Source: Stenotrophobium rhamnosiphilum
GTDB taxonomy: Bacteria; Pseudomonadota; Gammaproteobacteria; Nevskiales; Nevskiaceae
Assembly (NCBI RefSeq): GCF_003052265.1
Contig: NZ_QANS01000004.1
Location: 186,414 to 250,413 of the forward strand
Direction: 5' to 3'
DNA: 64,000 nucleotides
Both the position numbers and the translations under genes were made by a program. The notes beneath the pieces are model-generated. The model was not told where the DNA came from. It ran no database searches and saw only the letters and a list, made by a program, of their open reading frames with translations. This document shows, in pieces, positions 24,650 through 33,710 of the stretch (position 1 is its first letter; each line of letters starts with the position of its first letter).

Positions 24650-25051
24650 TTACGCTTGAGGTTGTGGCGCCTGATTCCGCATCCAATCCGCAGTCGCCGT
24701 GAACGATTGATCGAGCTGCAAGCGCAAATCCTGCGGCACCTCGCACTGATCCATGGCCATAAACATGCACGCCAACCATTGGTCACGTTCAACGATGCCG
24801 ATAGAGAAGGGCAAATGACGCGCACGCAGGCGCGGATGGCCGAAGCGTTCGATGAAATGATTCGGGCCGCCCATCCAGCCGCAGAGAAACCAAAATAGTT
24901 TGTCACGCGAGCCGGACATGTCCGGCGGATGCAGAATGCGGATCGCGACGAATTCTGGCTGTGTCGCCATCAGGTCATAGAAACGATCAACCAATTTGCG
25001 GATCGCTGCTTCGCCGCCTAGGGCTTCGTACAAGGTATCGGGCACGTTCAA
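24650..25051 (-). CDS. Truncated hemoglobin, group II
   Basis: A 133-aa heme protein that binds O2, NO or CO in the cytoplasm, probably for NO detoxification or redox sensing (family knowledge). Family features: LYEALGGEAAIRKLVDRFYDLM at the start, KLFWFLCGWMGGPNHF, the proximal-His segment GHPRLRARHLPF and the C-terminal W residues. Start TTG at 25051 with a weak ribosome-binding site; a GTG two codons later is an alternative. It is divergent from the next gene with only 38 bp between. Confidence 0.9.
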   Translation of the reverse strand: MNVPDTLYEALGGEAAIRKLVDRFYDLMATQPEFVAIRILHPPDMSGSRDKLFWFLCGWMGGPNHFIERFGHPRLRARHLPFSIGIVERDQWLACMFMAMDQCEVPQDLRLQLDQSFTATADWMRNQAPQPQA

Positions 25052-25089
25052 TTCATTCGAGGGTTCTAAGGCGCTAGGATAACGGCAAT

Positions 25090-25338
25090 ATGGATCACAC
25101 AGATCACATCAAAACGCTGTTGGAAGAATATTTTGATAACGGCGCTGCCATTGCGCTGGATCAAGCCTGTGTGGCAGCCAAAAGTAGCTCAACGGATATC
25201 GCAGAGTTATTGCGCTGGTTGCAGTCCGATGCAGTGGCAGAACCGGAGGCTCTAGATTTGGCCACGCGCAGAGTGCGTCACGCTCTCAACTTACAGATGA
25301 TGCCCGGCGCAGTTTGCCGTCCCACTCCAAAGTTTTAA
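25090..25338 (+). CDS. Unrecognised 82-aa protein upstream of hslR
   Basis: Not recognised. An 82-aa acidic, mostly helical protein (HIKTLLEEYFDNGAAIALDQACVAAK, ELLRWLQSDAVAEPEALDLATRRV). AGGA lies 10 nt before the ATG, and the stop is 4 bp before hslR, so it is probably co-transcribed with it. Confidence 0.55.
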   Translation: MDHTDHIKTLLEEYFDNGAAIALDQACVAAKSSSTDIAELLRWLQSDAVAEPEALDLATRRVRHALNLQMMPGAVCRPTPKF

Positions 25339-25342
25339 TGCC

Positions 25343-25738
25343 ATGAATGAATCCAATGGCCAAGGCGTGCGTCTCGACAAATGGTTGTGGGCCGCACGTT
25401 TCTACAAGACCCGCAGCCTTGCTAAAGAAGCGATTGAAGGCGGCAAGGTGCGTTACGACGGTGATCACAGCAAGGTGGGCCGCGACGTGAAAATTGGCGC
25501 ATTAATTCGTGTGCGCCAAGGTTATGAAGAGTTAGAAGTGCAGGTGCTTGCCTTGTCGGATCAGCGGGGCGCCGCGCCGCAAGCGCGTTTGCTTTATGAA
25601 GAAACGCCTGTGAGCAAAGAGCAACGTGAACGCGCCGCGCTTGAACGGCGCGGCGCTAATGCACTGGTGAGTCACGAGCGCCCGAGCAAACAGCAGCGGC
25701 GAATGATTCACCGCTTCAAGCGCCAGCTATCAGAGTGA
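25343..25738 (+). CDS. hslR: Ribosome-associated heat-shock protein Hsp15 (S4 domain)
   Basis: A 131-aa RNA-binding protein that in E. coli binds stalled 50S subunits carrying nascent chain and helps recycle them. The S4 domain fills residues 7-60: VRLDKWLWAARFYKTRSLAKEAIEGGKVRYDG. The basic tail (KQQRRMIHRFKRQ) is typical of the family. It ends at the edge of a bidirectional terminator shared with the phosphoesterase gene. Confidence 0.92.
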   Translation: MNESNGQGVRLDKWLWAARFYKTRSLAKEAIEGGKVRYDGDHSKVGRDVKIGALIRVRQGYEELEVQVLALSDQRGAAPQARLLYEETPVSKEQRERAALERRGANALVSHERPSKQQRRMIHRFKRQLSE

Positions 25739-25767
25739 GCTTGTCGGGCTAAAACCCGAAAGCTTTT
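25738..25767. terminator. Shared terminator between hslR and the phosphoesterase gene
   Basis: Stem AGCTT-TCGGG / CCCGA-AAGCT with one bulge and a 6-nt loop, followed by TTT on the + strand. It overlaps the stop codons of both converging genes. Confidence 0.6.
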
Positions 25768-27248
25768 CCTAAGCCGCGCAGTGCATCCAGTTCTGTGAAG
25801 TGTTCTACCTGTCGTTGCAGAATTTCCGCGATGGCCTCTGGCGACAAATCTATAGGGACATCCAGACCTGGGATCGGTGGTGTTTGCACAGGGATGGGTA
25901 ATGGAATCGGCGGTATCGGCAAGCCCGGCAACGGCACGCCAATAATGTGACCAATCCCTGCGGTGGGAAGACACAAGCCACCAAACGGACCCTGCGGCAC
26001 ATTGAAATCTGGCGTGCTCGCGTCAGGCTGATTTTTAAAATCCAAAGCCAGCGCAATGTTATTGGAAGTAGCGCGTGCGCCTAGCGGCTCAAAGCCAAAA
26101 CGCCAAGCCAGCATGTTGAGAATGGAGTTGGGATCAAACTGCAAATGCTCAACATGACCACGCTTCACGCGCGGGCCAATCAGCACGCAAGGCACGCGAC
26201 CGCCTAAGCGACCATCATTACCCGTAGCGGCTTTTTCTTCTGGCGTGATCGGCGCGAACGGGGGCACGACGTGATCGTAAAAGCCGCCCCATTCGTCGTA
26301 GTTGATGATCAGCAGCGTTTTTTCCCAGCTCGGATGTTTGCGCAGCGCGTTATAAACGTTGTCGAGAAACGCCTGACCGTTACGGATATCGGAATAGGGG
26401 TGATCGTCATAAGAGATCGCGCCGCCTTCATTGATCGTGGTGCCAACGTTATCAACGAACATCAGACTCGGCAGAGGAGTCGAGGCAATCTCATCTGCGA
26501 ATGCATGGGGCTCATACTTCTTGGAAAAGCTTCTGTACTTATTGCCCCAAAATGAGGTGTAAGAGACATCGGCATAAAAGTACTTAACGCTTTCACCAAC
26601 ACTCTGCATGCGATCCCAGATGGTGGGGAGCGTGGAGATGTCGACAGAGTTGACGCCGCGATCGGTCTGACCCGCGTGCATGTAGATGCGGTTGGGCGTG
26701 GTGAGCGAGAGGATGCCGCTGAAGTAGCGATCACAGATCGTCCAGTTTTCTGCGCAGCCTTTGTAGAAAGGCAGGCTGTCTGCGGTGTAGTAACCGATCG
26801 GAAAATCGTCACCTTCCGGCGCGGTTTTTAGGAAGCCATCCATCTTGCCGTCGTTGACCTGCGTGCGACCGCCTTCGTAGCTGTGATCGGGGTCGGCGAG
26901 ATTGCAGTTCTGGTAGTTCGGTGCCAAGTCGCGCGATTGATACACCGTGCCATTCGGCGACTTCTGTCGGACGCCTGCTTGCACGCCATCTGCGCCCGGA
27001 ACCCATCCGAGAAAGTGATCAAAAGAGCGGTTTTCCATCATCACCACAACCACATGGTCGATGCCGGATTTAGCGGGGTCAGGTAGACCAGCGCCGAGGA
27101 TAGCGGCCGTCGAAGGAGCATCGCTGCGTCCACACCCGGGCAGAATCAAGCTGCCTGCAGCCGCGGCAGCGACCGTGGTAATGAACTGGCGGCGGCCGGG
27201 ACTAGCCGGCTGGCCGCTATTACGGCCTTTGTTCTTGTCTTTACTCAC
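25749..27248 (-). CDS. Phospholipase C / acid phosphatase family, Tat-exported
   Basis: A 499-aa phosphoesterase. A Tat signal is visible (GRRQFITTVAAAAAG at residues 18-32) followed by a lipobox-like LPGC, so it is exported folded and may be lipid-anchored. The catalytic domain starts with HVVVVMMENRSFDHFLGW (metal-binding Glu-Asn), continues with DPDHSYEGGRTQVNDGKMDGF and contains NYDEWGGFYDHVVPP. After residue 430 the chain becomes a Pro-rich linker and short helical tail, not usual in the family. Start GTG with AAGGAGAG 6 nt upstream. Substrate class (phospholipid or phosphomonoester) cannot be told. Confidence 0.9.
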   Translation of the reverse strand: MSKDKNKGRNSGQPASPGRRQFITTVAAAAAGSLILPGCGRSDAPSTAAILGAGLPDPAKSGIDHVVVVMMENRSFDHFLGWVPGADGVQAGVRQKSPNGTVYQSRDLAPNYQNCNLADPDHSYEGGRTQVNDGKMDGFLKTAPEGDDFPIGYYTADSLPFYKGCAENWTICDRYFSGILSLTTPNRIYMHAGQTDRGVNSVDISTLPTIWDRMQSVGESVKYFYADVSYTSFWGNKYRSFSKKYEPHAFADEIASTPLPSLMFVDNVGTTINEGGAISYDDHPYSDIRNGQAFLDNVYNALRKHPSWEKTLLIINYDEWGGFYDHVVPPFAPITPEEKAATGNDGRLGGRVPCVLIGPRVKRGHVEHLQFDPNSILNMLAWRFGFEPLGARATSNNIALALDFKNQPDASTPDFNVPQGPFGGLCLPTAGIGHIIGVPLPGLPIPPIPLPIPVQTPPIPGLDVPIDLSPEAIAEILQRQVEHFTELDALRGLGKAFGF

Positions 27249-27499
27249 AAACTCTCTCCTTGGGCACTATCGTTTCATATGCTGCTTTGTCTGCTTTAAA
27301 GGCAGATCTGCTCGCATCATAGCGTCTGTTGGCGCCTTGATGACGGTAATAAGACATAGACTGCTTTGCCACCCTTGGGTGTCGCTCCGGCGCTTGCAGC
27401 GAGGCGCGCGAAAGGCGACATTGCTGCATCAAAAACAACTAAAACTTCAGGAAACGCGATGAGCTCTTCCACGCAGCGCAATAACCATGGAATCGATGC

Positions 27500-29308
27500 A
27501 TGAGCAGTGACAACCACACCGTTGGCCTGCGTGATATTGCCCGTGGCGTTTTCCGCAGCTTGCCGGAGATGTTCACTGTTCAAAAAGGCGTATTGAATCT
27601 GCTGCTGGCCAAGCCAGATCGTCACGCCTCCATCGGTTTGTTGGTGGAACAACACGCGGCTCGCACACCATCTCATCCCGCTTTGTTGTTTGAAGATCAG
27701 AGCTGGACCTATGCCGAGTTCAACGCTTGGTCCAATCGCATTGCCTCGGTGCTGCGCGCACATGGCGTGAAGTCCGGCGATGCAGTTGCGGTGCTGATGG
27801 AGAATCGTCCTGAAGCGCTGGCCTGTATCACCGCCATCGTCAAGCTCGGCGCAGTCGCCGGCATGATCAACACCAATCAACGTGCAGACGTCCTCACGCA
27901 CAGTCTCAATCTGACCAAGGCCAGAGTTGTAATCGTTGGCGACGAATGTCTTGAATCGCTTGAGTCCACAGATTGCCATCCAGACAAAGACAAAAGCCGC
28001 ATCTATTTGTGGGAAGGCCCGGGCCGCGCGCTTGGCGGTTATCGCAATCTGCGCGCTGAAAGCAAAACGGCATCCGGCGCCAATCCGCCAGAGACGCAAA
28101 CGATTCAACTGCGTCAACCTTGTTTCTACATCTTTACCTCCGGCACCACTGGTTTGCCGAAAGCATCGGTGATGACGCATTACCGCTGGCTGCGCGGCAT
28201 GGCCGGGCTTGGGCAGATGGTGCTGCGCATGCGTAGCGAAGATGTTTTGTATTGCTGCTTGCCGCTGTATCACAACAACGCGCTGACGGTGTCGTGGAGC
28301 TCGGTGTTGGGAGCCGGCGCAACGCTTGCGCTTGGACGCAAATTCTCGGCGACAAAATTCTGGTCAGAGATTCGTCGCTACGACGCCACGGCGTTTTGCT
28401 ACATCGGCGAGCTGTGCCGCTATTTGTTGAATCGCCCCAAGACTTCACGCGATCTCGATCATCGCGTCCGCGTGATTGTCGGCAATGGTCTGCGTCCTGA
28501 AATATGGGATGAGTTCCAGACTCGCTTTGGTATTGAACGCATTAGCGAGTTCTACGGCGCCAGCGAATCCAATCTCGCTTTTGCCAATGGTTTTGATTTG
28601 AGCAAGACCGCAGGCTTCTGTCCGCTGCCTTTTGCCATCGTTGAATTTGACGCTGAGCAAGAAGTGCCGGTGCGCGATGGCCGTGGCTTTATGAGCAAAG
28701 TCGCCAAGGGCGGCGTCGGTCTTTTGATTACAGAAGTCACCGATCGCACACCGTTCGATGGGTACACCGACAAGAAAGCTAGCGACGCCAAACTGTTGCG
28801 CAACGTATTCAAAAAGAACGACTGCTGGTTTAACAGCGGCGATCTCGTGCGTGATCAGGGCTGGCGTCATATCCAGTTTGTGGATCGCGTTGGCGACACC
28901 TTCCGTTGGAAAGGCGAGAACGTTGCTACCACAGAAGTGGAGGGCGCACTCAATCGTTTTGAAGGTATCGAGCAAGCCGTGGTTTATGGCGTGCAAGTGC
29001 CCGGCACCGATGGCCGCGCCGGAATGGCGGCGCTGAGTGTGGTCGGCCAGAAGTTGGATGGGCTCAAGCTGGCGCAACATCTTTGTGCGGAACTTCCTGC
29101 TTATGCCGTGCCCTTGTTCCTGCGTTTGCGTGAAGTCCAAGAAGTCACAGGCACCTTCAAATATCGCAAGGTCGAATTGAAGCGCGAAGGCTTCGATCCA
29201 ACCAGCGTCGATGAGCCTTTGTTTGTTTTGGCGGACCGCGAGCGTGGCTATGAAGTGCTGAATGCTTCGTTGTTTGAGCGTATAAAAAATGGTGCAGTGC
29301 GATTGTAG
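27500..29308 (+). CDS. Long-chain-acyl-CoA synthetase (FadD6/FATP type)
   Basis: A 602-aa AMP-forming ligase that activates long-chain or very-long-chain fatty acids to CoA esters. The ATP motif YIFTSGTTGLPKASVMTH lies near residue 210. The linker NSGDLVRDQGWRHIQFVDRVGDTFRWKGENVAT near residue 450 is typical of FATP-like enzymes, and the final part ends in KYRKVELKREGFDP. It lies head of a cluster with SRPBCC and two acyl-CoA dehydrogenases on the same strand, so it probably supplies their substrate. 27249-27499 is a divergent promoter region with no other recognised gene. Confidence 0.93.
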   Translation: MSSDNHTVGLRDIARGVFRSLPEMFTVQKGVLNLLLAKPDRHASIGLLVEQHAARTPSHPALLFEDQSWTYAEFNAWSNRIASVLRAHGVKSGDAVAVLMENRPEALACITAIVKLGAVAGMINTNQRADVLTHSLNLTKARVVIVGDECLESLESTDCHPDKDKSRIYLWEGPGRALGGYRNLRAESKTASGANPPETQTIQLRQPCFYIFTSGTTGLPKASVMTHYRWLRGMAGLGQMVLRMRSEDVLYCCLPLYHNNALTVSWSSVLGAGATLALGRKFSATKFWSEIRRYDATAFCYIGELCRYLLNRPKTSRDLDHRVRVIVGNGLRPEIWDEFQTRFGIERISEFYGASESNLAFANGFDLSKTAGFCPLPFAIVEFDAEQEVPVRDGRGFMSKVAKGGVGLLITEVTDRTPFDGYTDKKASDAKLLRNVFKKNDCWFNSGDLVRDQGWRHIQFVDRVGDTFRWKGENVATTEVEGALNRFEGIEQAVVYGVQVPGTDGRAGMAALSVVGQKLDGLKLAQHLCAELPAYAVPLFLRLREVQEVTGTFKYRKVELKREGFDPTSVDEPLFVLADRERGYEVLNASLFERIKNGAVRL

Positions 29309-29423
29309 GCGCTGTTCTTTTCTGATTGACCGCGGAGCCGTTTGCGATTTGTAGCTACGGCCATAGTCGGCTTTGCTGCGTGGTGAGAATCTAGTCCTAA
29401 CTCCAGAGTAATGAGATTAGGAA

Positions 29424-29924
29424 ATGAAGGTTTCCATCGCGATTGAACGCAGCATTGAAATTCCCGCGCCGGTAGCTAAGGTGCAAACGCTTTTCAAAGA
29501 TCTTGAAGGCACCATCAGTCGATTCCCCAAGCTACGCAAGCTCACCAAGCTGGCGGATGACACCTATCTGTGGGAGATGGGAACGATCGGTTCATCGATT
29601 GCCAACATCGCACACGAAGTCAGCTACGCCGCGAAGTACAACATCGATCTGAAAAGCAATCAGCTCACTTGGCAGCCGGTTCCCAAGAAGGGCAACGCCA
29701 ACATCGAAGGCGCTTTCAAACTCGCAGAGCGCGGCGATAAAACTCAGCTCACTTTCAAAGTGCGTGGCGATCTCTACGATGTTCCAGTGCCACTGATGTA
29801 TCGCTTGCTGGCGCCGCCGTTTATTCAAGGCAAGTTCACGCGACTCGTTGATATTTTTCTGGAACGCACGAGTGAGGCGCTGATGCAGGCTCCGGCACCC
29901 GCCGCTAAGCGCAAGGCCAAGTGA
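29424..29924 (+). CDS. SRPBCC (START-like) lipid-binding protein
   Basis: A 166-aa protein of the START/Bet v 1-like fold: N-terminal strand-helix (ERSIEIPAPVAKVQTLFKDLEGTISRFPKLRKL), central beta strands and a long C-terminal helix. A basic C-terminal tail (AAKRKAK) is an extra. Such proteins hold hydrophobic ligands in an internal cavity. It lies 10 bp before an acyl-CoA dehydrogenase gene, so it may carry a lipid intermediate. A paralogue lies at 43.7 kb next to a thiolase. Confidence 0.8.
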   Translation: MKVSIAIERSIEIPAPVAKVQTLFKDLEGTISRFPKLRKLTKLADDTYLWEMGTIGSSIANIAHEVSYAAKYNIDLKSNQLTWQPVPKKGNANIEGAFKLAERGDKTQLTFKVRGDLYDVPVPLMYRLLAPPFIQGKFTRLVDIFLERTSEALMQAPAPAAKRKAK

Positions 29925-29934
29925 GGGCATCAAG

Positions 29935-31251
29935 ATGAATTTAGGGCGCGATGTGATGGGATTTGGCTTGCGGCTTCTTAATCGATTTGCAGGCGCACCG
30001 GTGGTCGACAAGCTCGGTCTGCGCAAGTCATCCGAAAAAGCGATTTACCAAGCCAGCAAGTTAGGCTTTCGTACAGCAACTGCTGCAGCACGCAGCTTTA
30101 GCGCAGCGCAGAAGTTGGTGCGCCCAGCGCGCCTCGCAAAAAACACATCCAGCGGTTTGTTTGACCTCACGCCTAGCGAAGAGCAGTTGATGCTGCGCGA
30201 TGCGGCGCAGAGTTTTGCGCTGGAGCGTTTGCGTCCTGCAGCCGCAGCGGCTGATACCGCTTGTGCAGCGCCAGCCGACTTGCTGAAAGAGAGCGCAGAT
30301 CTCGGCATCGCCTTGATCGGTATTTCTGAAGAACTCGGTGGTGCTGGTAGCGAACGCTCCGCCATGACCAATGTGCTGGTGGCAGAAGCGATGGCACAAG
30401 GCGATATGGGTTTGGCCGTGGCATGCCTTGCGCCAGCGGCAGTCAGCACTGCGCTGTCGTTGTGGGGCAATGAACAACAGCAGGCGGCTTATTTGCCTGC
30501 ATTCACCGGCGACAACTCGCCTGTTGCCGCGCTAGCGATTCAAGAAGCACGTCCGTTATTCGATCCTTTCTTGTTGCAGACGCAAGCTAAACGCGTTGGA
30601 GATAGTTTCGTTCTCCAAGGCGTGAAGTCACTCGTGCCACGCGCAGCAGAAGCCGAACTCTTTATCATCGCCGCGCAGCTTGAAGGCTCTGGCCCAGCAT
30701 TGTTCATTGTCGAATCGTCGACGCCCGGCATCAGTATTGAAGCTGAACCTGCGATGGGTTTGCGTGCAGCATCCACTGCTCGTGTCGTGCTCAAAGACGT
30801 CAAGATTCCCGCCACCGCATTAATGGGCGAGGGCAGTGCAGAGGTTTATGCCGAATGCATTCAGCTGTCACGCATCGCTTGGTGCGCACTCGCGACCGGC
30901 ACCGCACAAGCAGTTCTCGATTACGTAATTCCGTACGTGAATGAGCGCGTGGCCTTCGGCGAGCCGATCAGCCATCGCCAATCAGTTGCCTTCAGCATCG
31001 CCAACATCGGCATCGAACTCGACGGCATGCGTTTGCTCACCTGGCAGGCTGCAAGTCGTGCAGAGCGTGGCGAAGCGTTTGATGTGCCAGCCGCATTGGC
31101 GCGTCGTCTCTGCGCAGATAAAGGCGTCGTCATTGGTAGCGACGGCGTACAACTCCTCGGCGGTCACGGCTTCATCAAAGAACACCCGGTAGAGCGCTGG
31201 TATCGCGATCTACGTGCGGCGGGAATGATGGAAGGCGTGGTACTAGTTTGA
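29935..31251 (+). CDS. Acyl-CoA dehydrogenase, N-terminally extended
   Basis: A 438-aa flavoprotein of the acyl-CoA dehydrogenase family. The first 75 residues (MNLGRDVMGFGLRLLNRFAG ... ARSFSAAQK) are a basic, amphipathic extension ahead of the normal N-terminal domain (LTPSEEQLMLRDAAQSFALERLRP). Later landmarks: middle beta-domain around 170-270 and the C-terminal region VQLLGGHGFIKEHPVERWYRDLRAAGMMEG, where Glu is a candidate catalytic base. It is in tight operon with a second dehydrogenase (10 bp gap). The extension could be a membrane or partner-binding segment. Confidence 0.87.
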   Translation: MNLGRDVMGFGLRLLNRFAGAPVVDKLGLRKSSEKAIYQASKLGFRTATAAARSFSAAQKLVRPARLAKNTSSGLFDLTPSEEQLMLRDAAQSFALERLRPAAAAADTACAAPADLLKESADLGIALIGISEELGGAGSERSAMTNVLVAEAMAQGDMGLAVACLAPAAVSTALSLWGNEQQQAAYLPAFTGDNSPVAALAIQEARPLFDPFLLQTQAKRVGDSFVLQGVKSLVPRAAEAELFIIAAQLEGSGPALFIVESSTPGISIEAEPAMGLRAASTARVVLKDVKIPATALMGEGSAEVYAECIQLSRIAWCALATGTAQAVLDYVIPYVNERVAFGEPISHRQSVAFSIANIGIELDGMRLLTWQAASRAERGEAFDVPAALARRLCADKGVVIGSDGVQLLGGHGFIKEHPVERWYRDLRAAGMMEGVVLV

Positions 31252-31261
31252 GGATGACGAA

Positions 31262-32470
31262 ATGATCAATCTAGAAAACCCCAAGAAATTCCGCGCGCTG
31301 GTTGAGCAGGCTAACCACGTTGCCAAAGAAATCTTCCGTCCCAACTCGCGTAAATACGATTTGGCCGAGCACGCCTATCCCAAAGAGCTCGACATGCTCG
31401 CGGCGCTGCTCGATGGCATGAATGCTGGCGGTGGCTCTGAAGGCGCCGGTGCTGCTGGCGTCCGCCGCGACGCAACCAAAGATGAAGGCAATCGCAACAG
31501 CAGCAATCTCTCCACCGTGCTCGGTGTGATGGAACTTTGCTGGGGCGACGTCGGTTTGCTACTCAGCATGCCGCGCCAAGGCCTAGGCAATTCCGCAATC
31601 GCATCAGTTGCCAGCGATGAACAGCTCAAACGCTTTGATGGCCGCTGGGCTGCAATGGCGATCACTGAACCACACTGTGGTTCTGACTCTGCCGCGATCC
31701 GCACCACGGCAAAGCTTGATGGCGATCACTACGTGCTCAACGGCGAAAAGATTTTCGTCACCTCCGGTGAGCGCGCTGATCTCGTCGTGGTCTGGGCCAC
31801 GCTAGACAAAAACGCAGGCCGCGCTGCAATCAAATCTTTCGTAGTCGAAAAAGGCACGCCCGGCTTCGACCTGATTCGCCTCGAACACAAACTCGGTATC
31901 CGGGCATCAGACACCGCGCAGTTCGCTCTCGTGAATTGCCGCGTGCCTAAAGAAAATCTGTTGGGTGATCCGGAAGTGAATGTGGAGAAAGGTTTTGCAG
32001 GCGTCATGCAAACCTTCGACAACACACGTCCTCTGGTTGCTGGCATGGCAGTCGGCTTAACGCGCGCCTGCTTAGAAGAAACCCGCAAACTGCTGGAACT
32101 CGCTGGCGTCACTATCGACTACGCCAAACCCGCGTACTCGCAAAGCGCAGCTGCAGCCGACTTCCTGAAAATGGAAGCCGACTACGAAGCCTCACGTTTG
32201 CTAACCCTGCAAGCCGCGTGGATGGCCGACAACCGCAAGCCCAACTCTCTGCAAGCCAGCATGGCTAAAGCCAAAGCAGGCCGTACTTGCGTAGATGTTT
32301 CGCTCAAATGCGTAGAGCTCTGCGGCAGCCTCGGCTACAGCGAACACTCACTACTAGAAAAGTGGGCACGCGACGCCAAGATCCTCGACATCTTCGAAGG
32401 CACGCAGCAGATTCAGTTGCTGATTGTGGCTAGACGATTGTTGGGTAAGTCGTCGAACGAGCTGAAATAA
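31262..32470 (+). CDS. Acyl-CoA dehydrogenase
   Basis: A 402-aa dehydrogenase without the N-terminal extension of its neighbour. Seen: AITEPHCGSDSAAIRTTAK (flavin/substrate loop), VTSGERADLVVVWA, and the C-terminal catalytic Glu in DIFEGTQQIQLL. The N-terminal region carries a Gly-rich insertion (GMNAGGGSEGAGAAGVRR, about residues 55-75). The two tandem dehydrogenases differ in catalytic neighbourhood and might form a heteromer, as found for steroid side-chain FadE pairs; that is inference. Confidence 0.9.
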   Translation: MINLENPKKFRALVEQANHVAKEIFRPNSRKYDLAEHAYPKELDMLAALLDGMNAGGGSEGAGAAGVRRDATKDEGNRNSSNLSTVLGVMELCWGDVGLLLSMPRQGLGNSAIASVASDEQLKRFDGRWAAMAITEPHCGSDSAAIRTTAKLDGDHYVLNGEKIFVTSGERADLVVVWATLDKNAGRAAIKSFVVEKGTPGFDLIRLEHKLGIRASDTAQFALVNCRVPKENLLGDPEVNVEKGFAGVMQTFDNTRPLVAGMAVGLTRACLEETRKLLELAGVTIDYAKPAYSQSAAAADFLKMEADYEASRLLTLQAAWMADNRKPNSLQASMAKAKAGRTCVDVSLKCVELCGSLGYSEHSLLEKWARDAKILDIFEGTQQIQLLIVARRLLGKSSNELK

Positions 32471-32472
32471 AT

Positions 32473-33045
32473 ATGTCGCAAGCGACCTCTTTAACCGCAG
32501 CAGACCTTAAGAAATTTTCGGTCGAGCAGTCGCTGGAATTATTTCTTCAGTTAGAAGCCCCCGCCATGTCAGAAATGAATGGCGAATACCCTGCTACGTT
32601 GCTGCAACAGCCTTCGTTGCTGGCCACACTAGCGGGTCAGGTTTCGGTGAGAAACCCACTCGTGCCTTGGTTGTGTAAGGCATTTCGTCCTGTAGATGTC
32701 GAGAATGGACGTGGCTACAACACTTTTCGAACGATGGGTCGCATCGTTCAGCGTTTCCCAATGCAAACAGTAATCGCGCCCTCACGTTATGACGGCAAGC
32801 CTGCATATCAATTGGTTTACCGCGCCTACAATTCAATGTGTGGTGACATTCATATGGTCGATGAGGTCCGACGTGTTTCGTCGAATCTTTATCTCGGGAT
32901 CGGCACGTGGGGATTTACCAATAGACAACGGCAGGTTGCGCTGCCATTTATGCTGGAAGGACCGACAGCACCCTATCGTGGCGACATTGGCACACCCCGA
33001 AAAGGTTTTGCGCTGAGCAAGGAAGTCCCTGCGCTTAGAAACTAA
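32473..33045 (+). CDS. Unrecognised 190-aa protein of the acyl-CoA operon
   Basis: Not firmly recognised. A 190-aa soluble protein whose middle and C-terminal part (RYDGKPAYQLVYRAYNSMCGDIHMVDEVRRVSSNLYLGIGTWG) has the look of a beta-barrel fold with a conserved YNS/HMVDEVR segment, loosely like DUF4334. Start ATG is 2 bp after the dehydrogenase stop, so it is surely co-transcribed. A terminator follows, so it is the last gene of the operon. A lipid-binding or accessory role is plausible. Confidence 0.6.
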   Translation: MSQATSLTAADLKKFSVEQSLELFLQLEAPAMSEMNGEYPATLLQQPSLLATLAGQVSVRNPLVPWLCKAFRPVDVENGRGYNTFRTMGRIVQRFPMQTVIAPSRYDGKPAYQLVYRAYNSMCGDIHMVDEVRRVSSNLYLGIGTWGFTNRQRQVALPFMLEGPTAPYRGDIGTPRKGFALSKEVPALRN

Positions 33046-33097
33046 AACTTGAGTGGCGAGAGAAAGTCGCCAAATAAATTGAAGCGGTTGATTCCAG

Positions 33098-33125
33098 AAA
33101 GCTCCGGTGACGGGGCTTTTTTTGT
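33098..33125 (+). terminator. Terminator of the acyl-CoA operon
   Basis: Stem AAAGCTCC / GGGGCTTT with one G-U pair and a 6-nt loop, then a T-run. It begins 53 bp after the last stop codon. Confidence 0.8.
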
Positions 33126-33189
33126 TTTTAAAGCATGGATTGTATGATCGAACGAATAGGTTCAAGACGAGCGAAGACGGAAGCAAGAA

Positions 33190-33618
33190 ATGAAGAATCT
33201 CATTCTGATTGGCGCATTGATTGCAGGTGCCTACTTCTGGTTTGGTGAAGGAAATCACCAAGGAACTTCTACTGAAAGCGAAACGCAGTCGCTTTCAGGG
33301 CCTTCCTCTTTTGGGCAGGCTGACAGCAATCGCCAAGTGCAAGGCGAGGGTGTTGTTGTGAAGGTACTTCCCGATGATAACGAAGGAAGCAGACATCAAA
33401 AGTTTATCCTTGAGCTATCGTCTGGCCAGACAATTCTCGTTGCCCATAACATAGATTTGGCCCCGCGGATTTCATCCATTTCTCAGGGCGACACCATCGC
33501 GTTCAATGGTGAGTACGAGTGGAACGAAAAAGGTGGCGTCGTGCATTGGACCCATCATGATCCAGGTGGCAGGCATGAAGCAGGCTGGTTGAAAGCTGGC
33601 GGCAAAACGTATCAATGA
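33190..33618 (+). CDS. DUF3465 family protein, exported
   Basis: A 142-aa protein: short hydrophobic N-terminus (LILIGALIAGAYFWF) acting as signal or anchor, a Ser/Gly linker, then the DUF3465 domain with the conserved VVVKVLPDDNEGSRHQKFI, VAHNIDLAPRI and GGVVHWTHHDP blocks. His/Asp density suggests metal or nucleic-acid phosphate binding, but the function of the family is unknown. Single gene followed by the repeat-rich region. Confidence 0.85.
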   Translation: MKNLILIGALIAGAYFWFGEGNHQGTSTESETQSLSGPSSFGQADSNRQVQGEGVVVKVLPDDNEGSRHQKFILELSSGQTILVAHNIDLAPRISSISQGDTIAFNGEYEWNEKGGVVHWTHHDPGGRHEAGWLKAGGKTYQ

Positions 33619-33621
33619 ATA

Positions 33622-33707
33622 CGTAGGCTGGATTGAAGCGCAGCGAAACCCAGCGAAGCCCTAGCCGACAAGATGCTGGGTTTGGCTTCGCGGCAACCCA
33701 GCCTACG
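33622..33707. repeat. Inverted repeat, GTAGGCTGG...AACCCAGC type
   Basis: Imperfect arms beginning CGTAGGCTGG and ending CCAGCCTACG with AGCGAAACCCAGC / GCTGGGTTTGGCT inside. Similar to the intergenic element at 24560 but with GGCTGG instead of GGGTGGG. First of a stack of repeats. Confidence 0.75.
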
Positions 33708-33710
33708 AGT

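Noticed and set aside
27317-28273. 318-aa frame on the minus strand
   Set aside because: Entirely antisense to the phosphoesterase promoter region and the acyl-CoA synthetase; composition is that of a shadow frame, with no domain.
28445-29140. 231-aa frame on the minus strand
   Set aside because: Antisense to the acyl-CoA synthetase, which has clear catalytic motifs in the other frame.
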